Below, piece by piece: positions 55,711-62,500 of a DNA stretch of 64,000 nt. A program made the position numbers and the translations under genes. Numbering within the stretch: the stretch's first letter is position 1; each line of letters begins with the position of its first letter. The notes beneath the pieces are model-generated. The model was not told where the DNA came from, searched no databases, and worked only from the letters and a program-made list of their open reading frames with translations. This DNA comes from Pseudoalteromonas piratica (GTDB lineage: Bacteria; Pseudomonadota; Gammaproteobacteria; Enterobacterales; Alteromonadaceae). The stretch lies in contig NZ_CP009888.1 of NCBI RefSeq assembly GCF_000788395.1, positions 2,376,001 through 2,440,000 of the forward strand. Reading direction: 5' to 3'.

Positions 55711-56088
55711 ACCGCCTGCACTTATGAAGTTCGCAATTGTATCATCATCACGTTTTCCATTAGTCAACCACTCAACTCTCCATTCGGTAAGACGTTCACC
55801 AGTTTTATGGATGAACTTCTTGGGCTCGGGCTCATCTATCCATTCGAATTGTTTTACCAGTACGAGAGGACTTTCAGAGCCTGTAGTTTTGTTTGAAAAC
55901 TCTAGAGCTTCTTCGTAAGTGTGAAAAGCGTAGTAGTATATTTCACCATCAAATTCATCTGGGGCGCCCTCCCAGGGTCTGCACCAAACACGATATTCCA
56001 ATACTTGATCGTAAAAATACCCACCTCCTGATTTTGTAGCTGCTGGGTATTCGCCTACTAAGTTTTCATCTACTGAATTAGGATACAT
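55705..56088 (-). CDS. Integron cassette 5: unknown soluble protein
   Basis: 127 residues, acidic and rich in Trp/Tyr/Phe, with no signal or membrane segment (YPAATKSGGGYFYDQVLEYRVWC, then FHTYEEALEFSNKT and LVKQFEWIDEPEPKKFIH). I have the impression that relatives occur widely as cassette or mobile genes but cannot name a family. It has a good AAGGAAG ribosome site and starts about 20 bp from the attC 4 junction. The stop overlaps the attC 5 core. Confidence 0.75.
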   Translation of the reverse strand: MYPNSVDENLVGEYPAATKSGGGYFYDQVLEYRVWCRPWEGAPDEFDGEIYYYAFHTYEEALEFSNKTTGSESPLVLVKQFEWIDEPEPKKFIHKTGERLTEWRVEWLTNGKRDDDTIANFISAGGI

Positions 56089-56106
56089 CCCTAAACTTCC
56101 TTAGGT

Positions 56107-56207
56107 ATATAACGCCCTGTTAACGGGCAAAATTATGTTGGCTAAAATGTGAAGCGGAGCGAAACCAAGCCAACGTAATTTTGTCCACTTTAAACAGCTT
56201 GTTATAA
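56107..56207 (-). other. attC site 4
   Basis: Cores TATAAC (56108-56113) and GTTATAA (56201-56207) enclose a 101-bp imperfect palindrome. The arms GGGCAAAATTATGTTGGCT and AGCCAACGTAATTTTGTCC pair almost completely, leaving the usual unpaired bases. This is the clearest attC of the array. Confidence 0.92.
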
Positions 56208-56636
56208 AGCCTTTTGCTTCAAATAGAAAAAATCACCTTCATTCTCAACATTAGAAAAACCTTGTGACTCATAAAAACTGAGCGCTTTTAAGTTGGTTCT
56301 AAATACCCTTAAGCCTATGTATTTTAATGTTGCATGACCTTTAACTTGAGCGAGCAACTGCCTCCCCATTCCCTTTGAACGATATTCAGGCAACAATATG
56401 AACATCATAATATAATGCTCTTCATCATAATCAATTGACTGAATGTAACCAATGCTTAATTCGTTCATACGAACCAAATAATTTTCGCACTCCATCCATC
56501 TAGTTTCAAAATCAGATCTTTGCCAACTTTCATCCCATCCCCATATTTCCTCAATGTGAGAACGCATCGAATGACAATAATTGTCCCAAAAGAAACTTTT
56601 ATCGCACTCTGTTGCGGGAACTAGGTTAAATATCAT
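56202..56636 (-). CDS. Integron cassette 4: GNAT-family N-acetyltransferase
   Basis: 144 residues from the ATG at 56636 (MIFNLVPATECDKSFFWDNYC), preceded by GGAATCTGAG; a TTG four codons upstream is possible. YIMMFILLPEYRSKGMGRQLLAQVKGHA carries the acetyl-CoA motif A (R-x-x-G-x-G), and LRVFRTNLKALSFYESQGF is motif B. Acetyltransferases are common integron cargo; substrate (drug, protein or metabolite) cannot be told. Its stop overlaps attC 4. Confidence 0.85.
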   Translation of the reverse strand: MIFNLVPATECDKSFFWDNYCHSMRSHIEEIWGWDESWQRSDFETRWMECENYLVRMNELSIGYIQSIDYDEEHYIMMFILLPEYRSKGMGRQLLAQVKGHATLKYIGLRVFRTNLKALSFYESQGFSNVENEGDFFYLKQKAL

Positions 56637-56654
56637 CTCAGATTCCAATTAGCT

Positions 56655-56759
56655 TTATGACGCCCTGTTAAGGGGCTGATAAATGTTTGGCTAAAATGTG
56701 TAGCGAAGCGAAACCGAGCCAAACTTCAGCAGTCCCCGCACTTAAACAGCTTGTTATAT
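56655..56759 (-). other. attC site 3
   Basis: GTTATAT (56753-56759) on one side, and on the other TTATGAC (56655-56661), where TATAAC is expected. It spans 105 bp with GTTTGGCT / AGCCAAAC arms and the same AGCGAAGCGAAACC loop sequence seen in attC 4. The changed core base (TAAC to TGAC) may reduce recombination at the cassette 3/cassette 4 junction. Confidence 0.8.
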
Positions 56760-56768
56760 ACACTTGAA

Positions 56769-57020
56769 CTACAAGCTTTTTTTATAAAACTTTAACATTA
56801 AAGACCTAGGCATCATATTACGAATAACTGATAGAAACAAAGGGCTTAAATATACTAATGAACCAAACGATAAACTTGTAACGATAGGTTTATTGTTTTC
56901 CATACCTGAGGAGTAGCCCATTAACAGTGCAACAAAAGTTAAGCTATGAAGAAACCAGAAATGCCAAGAAAAACGTTTAACGTTCTTTTTGCTTTTAGTT
57001 GTTTTGATTCTCCGCCCCAT
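56769..57020 (-). CDS. Integron cassette 3: small membrane protein
   Basis: 83 residues: a basic N-terminus (MGRRIKTTKSKKNVKRF) followed by two hydrophobic helices (WHFWFLHSLTFVALLMGYSSG and SLSFGSLVYLSPLFLSVI) and a basic tail. The positive N-terminus suggests both ends face the cytoplasm. It starts about 25 bp after the attC 2 junction. Small two-helix proteins of this kind include toxins and immunity-like proteins, but nothing here proves either. Confidence 0.65.
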   Translation of the reverse strand: MGRRIKTTKSKKNVKRFSWHFWFLHSLTFVALLMGYSSGMENNKPIVTSLSFGSLVYLSPLFLSVIRNMMPRSLMLKFYKKSL

Positions 57021-57045
57021 GAAGATAACTCATTTCCCTAGGTGT

Positions 57046-57149
57046 ATAGAACGCCCGGATAAGAGGCATAAAATCAATTGGTTATACTCTAGCGGCTATG
57101 CCGCCCTAAACCAATTGGTTTTTGTCCATTTTTCATCGGCTTGTTATAA
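57046..57149 (-). other. attC site 2
   Basis: Core GTTATAA (57143-57149) on one side and TATAGAAC (57045-57052), with an extra G, on the other. The arms AATCAATTGGTT and AACCAATTGGTT frame a loop that contains its own GCGGC-TAT-GCCGC hairpin, an extended variable terminal structure unlike its neighbours. Confidence 0.82.
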
Positions 57150-57590
57150 GCACGTGCGACGATTTCCTATCTGCGCCCAGTTGTGTGGCGGTAAAGTTTC
57201 AATAAAGCTTATATCTTTGAACATACTGTTAGAACTGATTTCATCTGTTCGTGTGTTGATCGCTGAGAAAACACCAATAACCCGGACTAATTTTCCTTCG
57301 TATGTATCTGATATTCTCTTTGCCGCCTTTTCAGGATCTTCACTGTTCATGGCTACGACTGCAGCGACAAATGGTTGTCTTACAGCATTTTCATAGGCTC
57401 TCGCAACATAGCTTGTCCTGTCGATAAATATTCTGCCACCTTCGAACTCAACACTTAGTACCCCAACTGTTTGAACACACTTACCATCATAATTGTTAGG
57501 GTTAGCCAATAATGCCGACAGTGAAACCTTCTCTACGCTAACAGTAGGAAAACTCACAAATAGAAGAATTAGAACGAAGAATTTACTCAT
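57144..57590 (-). CDS. Integron cassette 2: exported protein, unknown
   Basis: 148 residues with a signal peptide (MSKFFVLILLFVSFPTVSVEK). The mature part (VSLSALLANPNNYDGKCVQTVGVLSVEFEGGRIFID, then YEGKLVRVIGVFSA) looks like a small beta-rich, OB-like domain of the kind found in periplasmic proteins that begin LL.NP..YDGK.V...G. A conserved-looking Cys pair (CVQT and terminal TCL) may bond. It starts 12 bp from the attC 1 junction and ends inside the attC 2 core. Confidence 0.75.
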   Translation of the reverse strand: MSKFFVLILLFVSFPTVSVEKVSLSALLANPNNYDGKCVQTVGVLSVEFEGGRIFIDRTSYVARAYENAVRQPFVAAVVAMNSEDPEKAAKRISDTYEGKLVRVIGVFSAINTRTDEISSNSMFKDISFIETLPPHNWAQIGNRRTCL

Positions 57591-57602
57591 ATCTTGATGT
57601 GC

Positions 57603-57704
57603 TTATAACGCTTGCCGTAAACGGCACAAAATAGCAGGCTAAAATTTGCGACGAAGGAGCACAGCCTGCTGTTTTGTGTCCTTGGTTTAACGGCCTTGTT
57701 AGGG
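57603..57704 (-). other. attC site 1
   Basis: TTATAAC (57603-57609) and GTTAGGG (57698-57704) are the outer cores. CACAAAATAGCAGGCT (57625-57640) pairs with AGCCTGCTGTTTTGTG (57663-57678) in a long imperfect stem, flanked by GCCGTAAACGG and TTTAACGGCC arms. GTTAGGG is the same core seen at attI, as expected of a first cassette. Confidence 0.92.
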
Positions 57705-58118
57705 TTCAACTTTCACAAAAGCTGATTCAGCTGAAACTATAAGCTCTGCACCTGATTCAAATTCTAATGACCAATGCCAACTGTCATCAGGATCACCGTC
57801 AACCCAAAACTGACCTTCACACCATTCATCGTCTGAAAGGTAACCAAAACTACTCAAACAATCATCTTCATTAAATGACCTTTCAGAGCTTCTTGGTTGA
57901 AAACCAAAATGCTCTAGATTGAAAAGTGAAAGCAAAAGAGTTTTAGGTAATTCACTTTTAACCCAATCATATTTTCCCTTTCGCCACTCTAGAACAATTA
58001 AACTCTTTTCAACATCGTAACTAAATTTTATAAAATCATAATCATTATGAAGGTCATAAACAGTAGAGTCATGTTTCAGATGAATGCTACCTGTCCATGA
58101 AAAATTCTCTGAAATCAC
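57699..58118 (-). CDS. Integron cassette 1: unknown soluble acidic protein
   Basis: 139 residues, no signal or membrane segment, acidic and Trp-rich (FSWTGSIHLKHDSTVYDLHNDYDFIKFSYD and VDGDPDDSWHWSLEFESGAEL). It starts at a GTG 8 bp from the attI junction; the AGGG of the attI core GTTAGGG serves as its ribosome site. As the first cassette it should be the most strongly expressed from the integron promoter. I do not recognise the family. Confidence 0.72.
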   Translation of the reverse strand: MISENFSWTGSIHLKHDSTVYDLHNDYDFIKFSYDVEKSLIVLEWRKGKYDWVKSELPKTLLLSLFNLEHFGFQPRSSERSFNEDDCLSSFGYLSDDEWCEGQFWVDGDPDDSWHWSLEFESGAELIVSAESAFVKVEP

Positions 58119-58125
58119 GATTGAA

Positions 58126-58200
58126 CCCTAACGCTTATTATCGAGAATGCCGGATATGTAATTTTTATACATCACATAATCTTTGACAAAATCTAACAAT
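58126..58200 (-). other. attI site and possible cassette promoter region
   Basis: The core reads GTTAGGG on the minus strand (58126-58132), identical to the core of attC 1, and marks where cassettes enter. The sequence between it and about 58200 should hold the integrase-binding sites. On the minus strand TTGTCA (58184-58189) and TATAAA (58164-58169) are only 14 bp apart, so I cannot assign the cassette promoter Pc with confidence. Confidence 0.65.
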
Positions 58201-58295
58201 AAGCAGTTGATTAATATTAATAAATATTATTTTAAAGGCCATTAATGTATTAAATTTTCGAAAAGAAAGCGAGAACTGTCTTATCGAGCCGTTAG

Positions 58296-58405
58296 TTGCT
58301 TCCTATTAAATGCCAAAGAGCTTTTTAAATCCACTTATAAATCAGATAGTTAAATTTTTACTAAAAACAAACCGCGCATTTATAATTTTAATTAATAGGA
58401 AGCAA
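58296..58405. repeat. 14-bp inverted repeat between attI and the intI promoter
   Basis: TTGCTTCCTATTAA (58296-58309) recurs as its exact reverse complement at 58392-58405, with 82 bp of AT-rich sequence between. The right copy ends 3 bp before the intI -35 box. It could be a pair of regulator sites or a structural element of the platform; nothing else in the 58119-58472 gap codes. Confidence 0.6.
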
Positions 58406-58408
58406 TTT

Positions 58409-58460
58409 TTGGCAATTTTTAAATCATGAATTATAACTGTATATATATACAGTTATAATT
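58409..58460 (+). promoter_or_regulatory. intI promoter with SOS (LexA) box
   Basis: TTGGCA (58409-58414) and TATAAC (58432-58437) are 17 bp apart. CTGTATATATATACAG (58437-58452) is a perfect match to the LexA consensus CTGT-N8-ACAG and overlaps the -10 box and the expected start. It is the core of a 32-bp perfect palindrome spanning 58429-58460. Integron integrases are SOS-regulated in many bacteria, so LexA should repress intI until DNA damage. Confidence 0.88.
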
Positions 58461-58472
58461 TTCAGGTGTGAC

Positions 58473-59435
58473 ATGACAAAATCGCCATTCATTGAATCAA
58501 TTCGCAATATACTTCGGGTGAAACGTTATAGCTTACAAACCGAAAAAGCCTATCTATATTGGATTAGGAAACTCATCTTTTTTCATAACAAGCGTCACCC
58601 AAGAGATATGACTGAATCAGATGTTGAGTTATTTCTTACACACCTAGCAATAAATGAAAGGGTTTCTCCTCTCACACAAAATCAAGCTTTGTGTGCAGTA
58701 GTATTTATGTATCGCCATGTATTTGGTCGTGAGTTAAACAATATGAAGTTTCACTTCGCTAAAACACCGCAGCGTATTCCACAAGTATTAACACATAATG
58801 AAGCAGCAAAAGTTATTCAAAATCTGCACGGTAAACATAAGCTTATTGCGTCTATTATGTATGGCTCAGGACTCAGAGTATCAGAGGTTTTAAGGCTAAG
58901 AATAAAAGATCTCGATTTCGAACGGAATACTGTTTTTGTTTACCAGTCAAAAGGACAAAAAGATCGCGTTACTTTATTACCAAATAATATTAAAGATCAA
59001 TTAAATAGCCAGATTGAACTTGTTAGGCACATTCATGAGCGAGATCTTCATGATGGGTTTGGGCTAACATCATTACCAGCTTCGCTTATATCCAAATACA
59101 AGAACGCGGCTAAAAATTTTTATTGGCAATATTTATTTCCATCAACAACACGTTGTAAACACCCTCATGACGATTATATTTGCAGACATCATCTACACCA
59201 AACAGCGTTTAGAAAAGCGTTAAAAGTCGCCACAAAAAAAGCTGATATATCAAAAAGAGTTACATCGCATACCTTTCGGCATAGTTTTGCAACCCGTATG
59301 TTAGAAACAGGCCATGATATAAGAGTTGTTCAGGAGTTGCTTGGTCATGACGACATTAAAACAACTCAAATTTACACTCACGTAATTGGAAAAAATAAGT
59401 TTGGTGCTATCAGTCCAATCGATTCTATAAACTAA
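58473..59435 (+). CDS. intI: Integron integrase IntI (tyrosine recombinase)
   Basis: Recombines attC and attI sites to capture and shuffle cassettes. It has 320 residues, the same length as Vibrio cholerae IntIA. The N-terminal SAM-like domain is about 1-95. The catalytic domain carries Arg135 (GSGLRVSE), [28 protein letters not shown] with His292, and the nucleophile Tyr301. The insert [24 protein letters not shown] around 195-220 is the helix unique to integron integrases, separating it from XerC/D. AGGTG precedes the ATG by five bases. The frame is intact, and its end overlaps the convergent SpmAB-like gene by 4 bp. Confidence 0.96.
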   Translation: MTKSPFIESIRNILRVKRYSLQTEKAYLYWIRKLIFFHNKRHPRDMTESDVELFLTHLAINERVSPLTQNQALCAVVFMYRHVFGRELNNMKFHFAKTPQRIPQVLTHNEAAKVIQNLHGKHKLIASIMYGSGLRVSEVLRLRIKDLDFERNTVFVYQSKGQKDRVTLLPNNIKDQLNSQIELVRHIHERDLHDGFGLTSLPASLISKYKNAAKNFYWQYLFPSTTRCKHPHDDYICRHHLHQTAFRKALKVATKKADISKRVTSHTFRHSFATRMLETGHDIRVVQELLGHDDIKTTQIYTHVIGKNKFGAISPIDSIN

Positions 59436-60658
59436 CCAAAAAACCAATAACACACACCGATTGCTGTTAAAATACCAGCTAAATCTGCAGCCAAGCCACA
59501 GCCTACTGCATGCCGGGTATGCTTAATGCCAACAGCCCCAAAATATACGGCTAACACATAAAAAGTGGTTTCGGTTGAGCCTTGTATGGTGGATGCTAAA
59601 CGTCCTGCAAATGAGTCTGCGCCATGGGTATTCATGGTTTCTAACATCATTGCCCGTGCGCCAGAGCCTGAGAGTGGCTTCATAAAAGCGGTTGGCATGG
59701 CATCTACAAATTGTGTATCACCGCCAAGCGTAATCACAACAGTGCGTAGCCAATCCAGTACATAATCAAGCGCCCCACTCGCTCTAAACACCCCAATGGC
59801 ACATAGCATGGCTAATAAATAGGGAATTAATGAAACTGATAGCTCAAACCCTTGCTTGGCACCTGTAATAAAGCTGTCGTACACATCTATTTTTTTAATA
59901 CTTGCCCAACATAAACACACAATAATAAACGCGAATATTAAAAAGTTACTAAAAACCGCGGAGTGCGTTTGCATTAGCTCTGTAGTCAGGTTCATAAAAT
60001 ACAAAATGAGTGCCATAACAATGGCTACTAACCCACCAAGGTATAACAGCACAACAGTATTAAACAGTTTAATTCGCTGAATAGCGCAAGTAACAAGTAA
60101 ACCAACAAAGGTAGAGGCAAAAGTTGCTAATAAAATAGGAATAAATACATCCGTTGGGCTGGCTGCACCTTGCTGCGCGCGATAAACAAATACCGCAATT
60201 GGAAATAAGGTTACTGAGCTGGTGTTTAATACCAAAAACAATATTTGCGCATTGGTTGCAGTATCGGGCGTTTTGTTAAGCGATTGCAAGTCATGCATGG
60301 CTTTAATGCCCATCGGCGTTGCGGCGTTATCAAGGCCAAGTAAATTCGCGCTTAAATTCATGGTAATTGAGCCAAATGCTGGGTGGCCTTTTGGCACATC
60401 GGGCATTAAGCGGGTAAACAGTGGCGATAAGCCTTTAGCCAAAACATCAACCATGCCTCCGCGCTCGGCTATTTTCATAACCCCTAACCAAAAGCACAGA
60501 GCCCCAATTAGGCCGATAGCAATTTCAACAGATACTTTGGCCATACTAAATACGGCTTTCACTAGCCGTTCAAACACAAGGCCATCACCGCCCATCCACG
60601 TAGCGAGCGCGGATACAAACGCAATAATAAAGAAAGATAACCAAATTTTGTTAAGCAT
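59432..60658 (-). CDS. Fused SpmA/SpmB-type nucleoside-recognition (Gate) membrane protein
   Basis: 408 residues with about ten helices in two related halves. The first half ([20 protein letters not shown], then [21 protein letters not shown]) matches SpmA, and the second ([56 protein letters not shown]) matches SpmB, which are separate genes in spore formers. In non-sporulating bacteria the fused protein is common and thought to be a transporter with Gate domains; the substrate is unknown. Its 3' end overlaps intI by 4 bp. Confidence 0.88.
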   Translation of the reverse strand: MLNKIWLSFFIIAFVSALATWMGGDGLVFERLVKAVFSMAKVSVEIAIGLIGALCFWLGVMKIAERGGMVDVLAKGLSPLFTRLMPDVPKGHPAFGSITMNLSANLLGLDNAATPMGIKAMHDLQSLNKTPDTATNAQILFLVLNTSSVTLFPIAVFVYRAQQGAASPTDVFIPILLATFASTFVGLLVTCAIQRIKLFNTVVLLYLGGLVAIVMALILYFMNLTTELMQTHSAVFSNFLIFAFIIVCLCWASIKKIDVYDSFITGAKQGFELSVSLIPYLLAMLCAIGVFRASGALDYVLDWLRTVVITLGGDTQFVDAMPTAFMKPLSGSGARAMMLETMNTHGADSFAGRLASTIQGSTETTFYVLAVYFGAVGIKHTRHAVGCGLAADLAGILTAIGVCYWFFG

Positions 60659-60744
60659 AATCAGATTATTATTATTATGAATGCTGCTTAGTGTGCCACA
60701 TTTCCTGTATTATTGGTGTAAATACCTTTGTTGGCAGAGAAAAA

Positions 60745-62184
60745 GTGCACGCTAATATTTTTATTCCACAAACATTTATTGATGATGTTGAAAGTTATAT
60801 TCCCAATCACCTCTCGATAGACGATTACCTAGCCTCATGTAAGAAACCACTCAGAACAGCTGTGCGCGTCAATACAAAAAAAATGTCTGTCGACAGTTTT
60901 AAACAATACGCAGCCCAAAACGATTGGCAAATAACACCTGTACCCTGGTGTGAAAACGGCTTTTGGCTAGTGCGCCCTGAAAACCAACAATCACTTTCAC
61001 TCGGTAATACCGATATTCATTTATCTGGTTGCATCTATGTGCAAGAAGCAAGCTCGATGATGCCTGTCACCGCCCTATTAAATAATAACGACTTAAGCGA
61101 TTGCTGTGTGCTTGATATGGCAGCAGCCCCCGGCAGTAAATCAACACAAATTGCCGAGGCACTTTCAAGTGAAGGTGTGTTAGTTGCCAATGAGTATTCG
61201 AGCTCGCGTATTAAATCGTTAAGTGCCAATATGCAGCGCTTGGGTATTAGCAACTGTGCCCTTTCCCACTTTGACGCCAGTATTTTTGGCCAGTATATGG
61301 AACAGAGTTTTGATCATATCTTGTTAGATGCCCCATGCTCTGGCGAAGGCACCATTCGTAAAGACGAAAATGCACTAAAAAATTGGTCCATTGAATCTAA
61401 TATTGAAATTGCTGATGTGCAAAAACGCCTAATTGAAAGTGCATTTTATGCTTTAAAAGCTGGTGGTACTTTGGTTTATTCAACTTGCACATTAACACCG
61501 CTTGAAAACCAAGCAGTATGCCAACACTTGCTAAACACCTTTGCTGATCATATTGAGGTAGTGCCGCTAAATCATTTATTTGAAAATGCAGATGCCTCAG
61601 CAACCGCTGAAGGTTACTTACATATTTGGCCACAAATTTACGATACTGAGGGTTTCTTTGTTGCCAAATTTGTTAAAAAATCTCATGTGCCACAGCCTGA
61701 GCCTAAAGTTAAAAAAGGCGCATTTCCGTTTACCCCTGCCGATAAAAAAACTACCGAGCAGTTTAATCAAATAATAAAAAAGCAATTTGCGATGAAACCG
61801 CTTGCAGGTGAACTTTGGCAACGTGAGCAAGAGCTCTGGTTGTTCCCATTAAACATTGCAAACGTGATCGATAAAATTAAATACAGCCGAATTGGTATTT
61901 TATTGGGTAAAACGCACAAAAATGGCATTCGATTACATCATGAATTTGCAACTTGTTTTGGTGCTGAAGCCCTTAAAAACACGCATAAACTGTCACTTTC
62001 AGAGGCTTGTGACTACTTTCAGGGCAAAGATATTAAATTAGCACAAGTAACTTCCGACAAAGATGAAGTACTGTTAATGCTAAATAATACCTGTGTCGGC
62101 TTAGGCAAGTGGCAAAAAAACAAAATTAAGAACGGTTTACCACGTGAATTAGTTCGGGATAGCCAGTTGATAACTTGGGAATAA
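60745..62184 (+). CDS. rsmF: 16S rRNA (cytosine-1407-C5)-methyltransferase RsmF
   Basis: 479 residues from the GTG at 60745 (translated [17 protein letters not shown]), the same length as E. coli RsmF; 18 upstream in-frame codons have no counterpart. [15 protein letters not shown] near 130 is the SAM site. DAPCSGEG near 197 and [15 protein letters not shown] near 246 provide the two Cys of m5C methyltransferases. [15 protein letters not shown] ends the C-terminal PUA-like region as in E. coli. It is divergent from the SpmAB-like gene. Confidence 0.95.
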   Translation: MHANIFIPQTFIDDVESYIPNHLSIDDYLASCKKPLRTAVRVNTKKMSVDSFKQYAAQNDWQITPVPWCENGFWLVRPENQQSLSLGNTDIHLSGCIYVQEASSMMPVTALLNNNDLSDCCVLDMAAAPGSKSTQIAEALSSEGVLVANEYSSSRIKSLSANMQRLGISNCALSHFDASIFGQYMEQSFDHILLDAPCSGEGTIRKDENALKNWSIESNIEIADVQKRLIESAFYALKAGGTLVYSTCTLTPLENQAVCQHLLNTFADHIEVVPLNHLFENADASATAEGYLHIWPQIYDTEGFFVAKFVKKSHVPQPEPKVKKGAFPFTPADKKTTEQFNQIIKKQFAMKPLAGELWQREQELWLFPLNIANVIDKIKYSRIGILLGKTHKNGIRLHHEFATCFGAEALKNTHKLSLSEACDYFQGKDIKLAQVTSDKDEVLLMLNNTCVGLGKWQKNKIKNGLPRELVRDSQLITWE

Positions 62185-62307
62185 CCTTGAATACATTTGT
62201 TAACAAAATCTTAAAAAGTCTGTAACCAACTGTTTTAGTTAAGGTTATTTTTTGAGCAAAAATTTCCTTTTTTGGATTAATTTAACTACAATTACTAATA
62301 CTTTTTC

Positions 62308-62410
62308 ACTTCTCCCTATGAATGATAAAGTTTTTAAGTTAGCGCACGGCTCATCAAATGAGCCATTCCCCTAAGCCCAGGACAATGTGGATTGGTCCTG
62401 GGCAATTTTT
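62308..62410 (+). ncRNA. Candidate small RNA between rsmF and the PhoD-like gene
   Basis: A possible promoter (TTGGAT 62272-62277, 18-bp gap, TAATAC 62296-62301) precedes a region with two hairpins and no ORF. Hairpin 1 is GGCTCAT-CAA-ATGAGCC (62348-62364). Hairpin 2, with a 9-bp GC-rich stem GCCCAGGAC / GTCCTGGGC (62375-62403), ends in AATTTTT. A transcript of about 100 nt results. It could instead be the long 3' end of the rsmF message. I recognise no known sRNA family. Confidence 0.4.
62375..62410 (+). terminator. Intrinsic terminator (rsmF or candidate sRNA)
   Basis: GCCCAGGAC (62375-62383) pairs with GTCCTGGGC (62395-62403), with an inner AAT/ATT extension and a GTGG loop, then AATTTTT. 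It is the only terminator in the 316-bp gap after rsmF. Confidence 0.8.
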
Positions 62411-62500
62411 ATCTAGCCTGCAAAACCAATAAATACGGCCTATTAGTCACTAAAATAACGCTATATTGCCTAATGTGAACCCAAAAAACTCGCCGTTAAA

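Noticed and set aside
55608..57704. The attC repeats as a CRISPR array or REP elements
   Set aside because: Each copy lies directly after a gene, differs in sequence while keeping end cores and pairing, and is spaced by ORFs and not by short unique spacers.
58473..59435. intI as a XerC/XerD or phage integrase
   Set aside because: The extra helix [20 protein letters not shown], the 320-residue length and the adjoining attC array mark it as an integron integrase.
62348..62410. The two hairpins as a CsrB/RsmY-type sRNA
   Set aside because: Only one or two GGA motifs are present and not in repeated hairpin loops, so the Csr/Rsm class is not supported.
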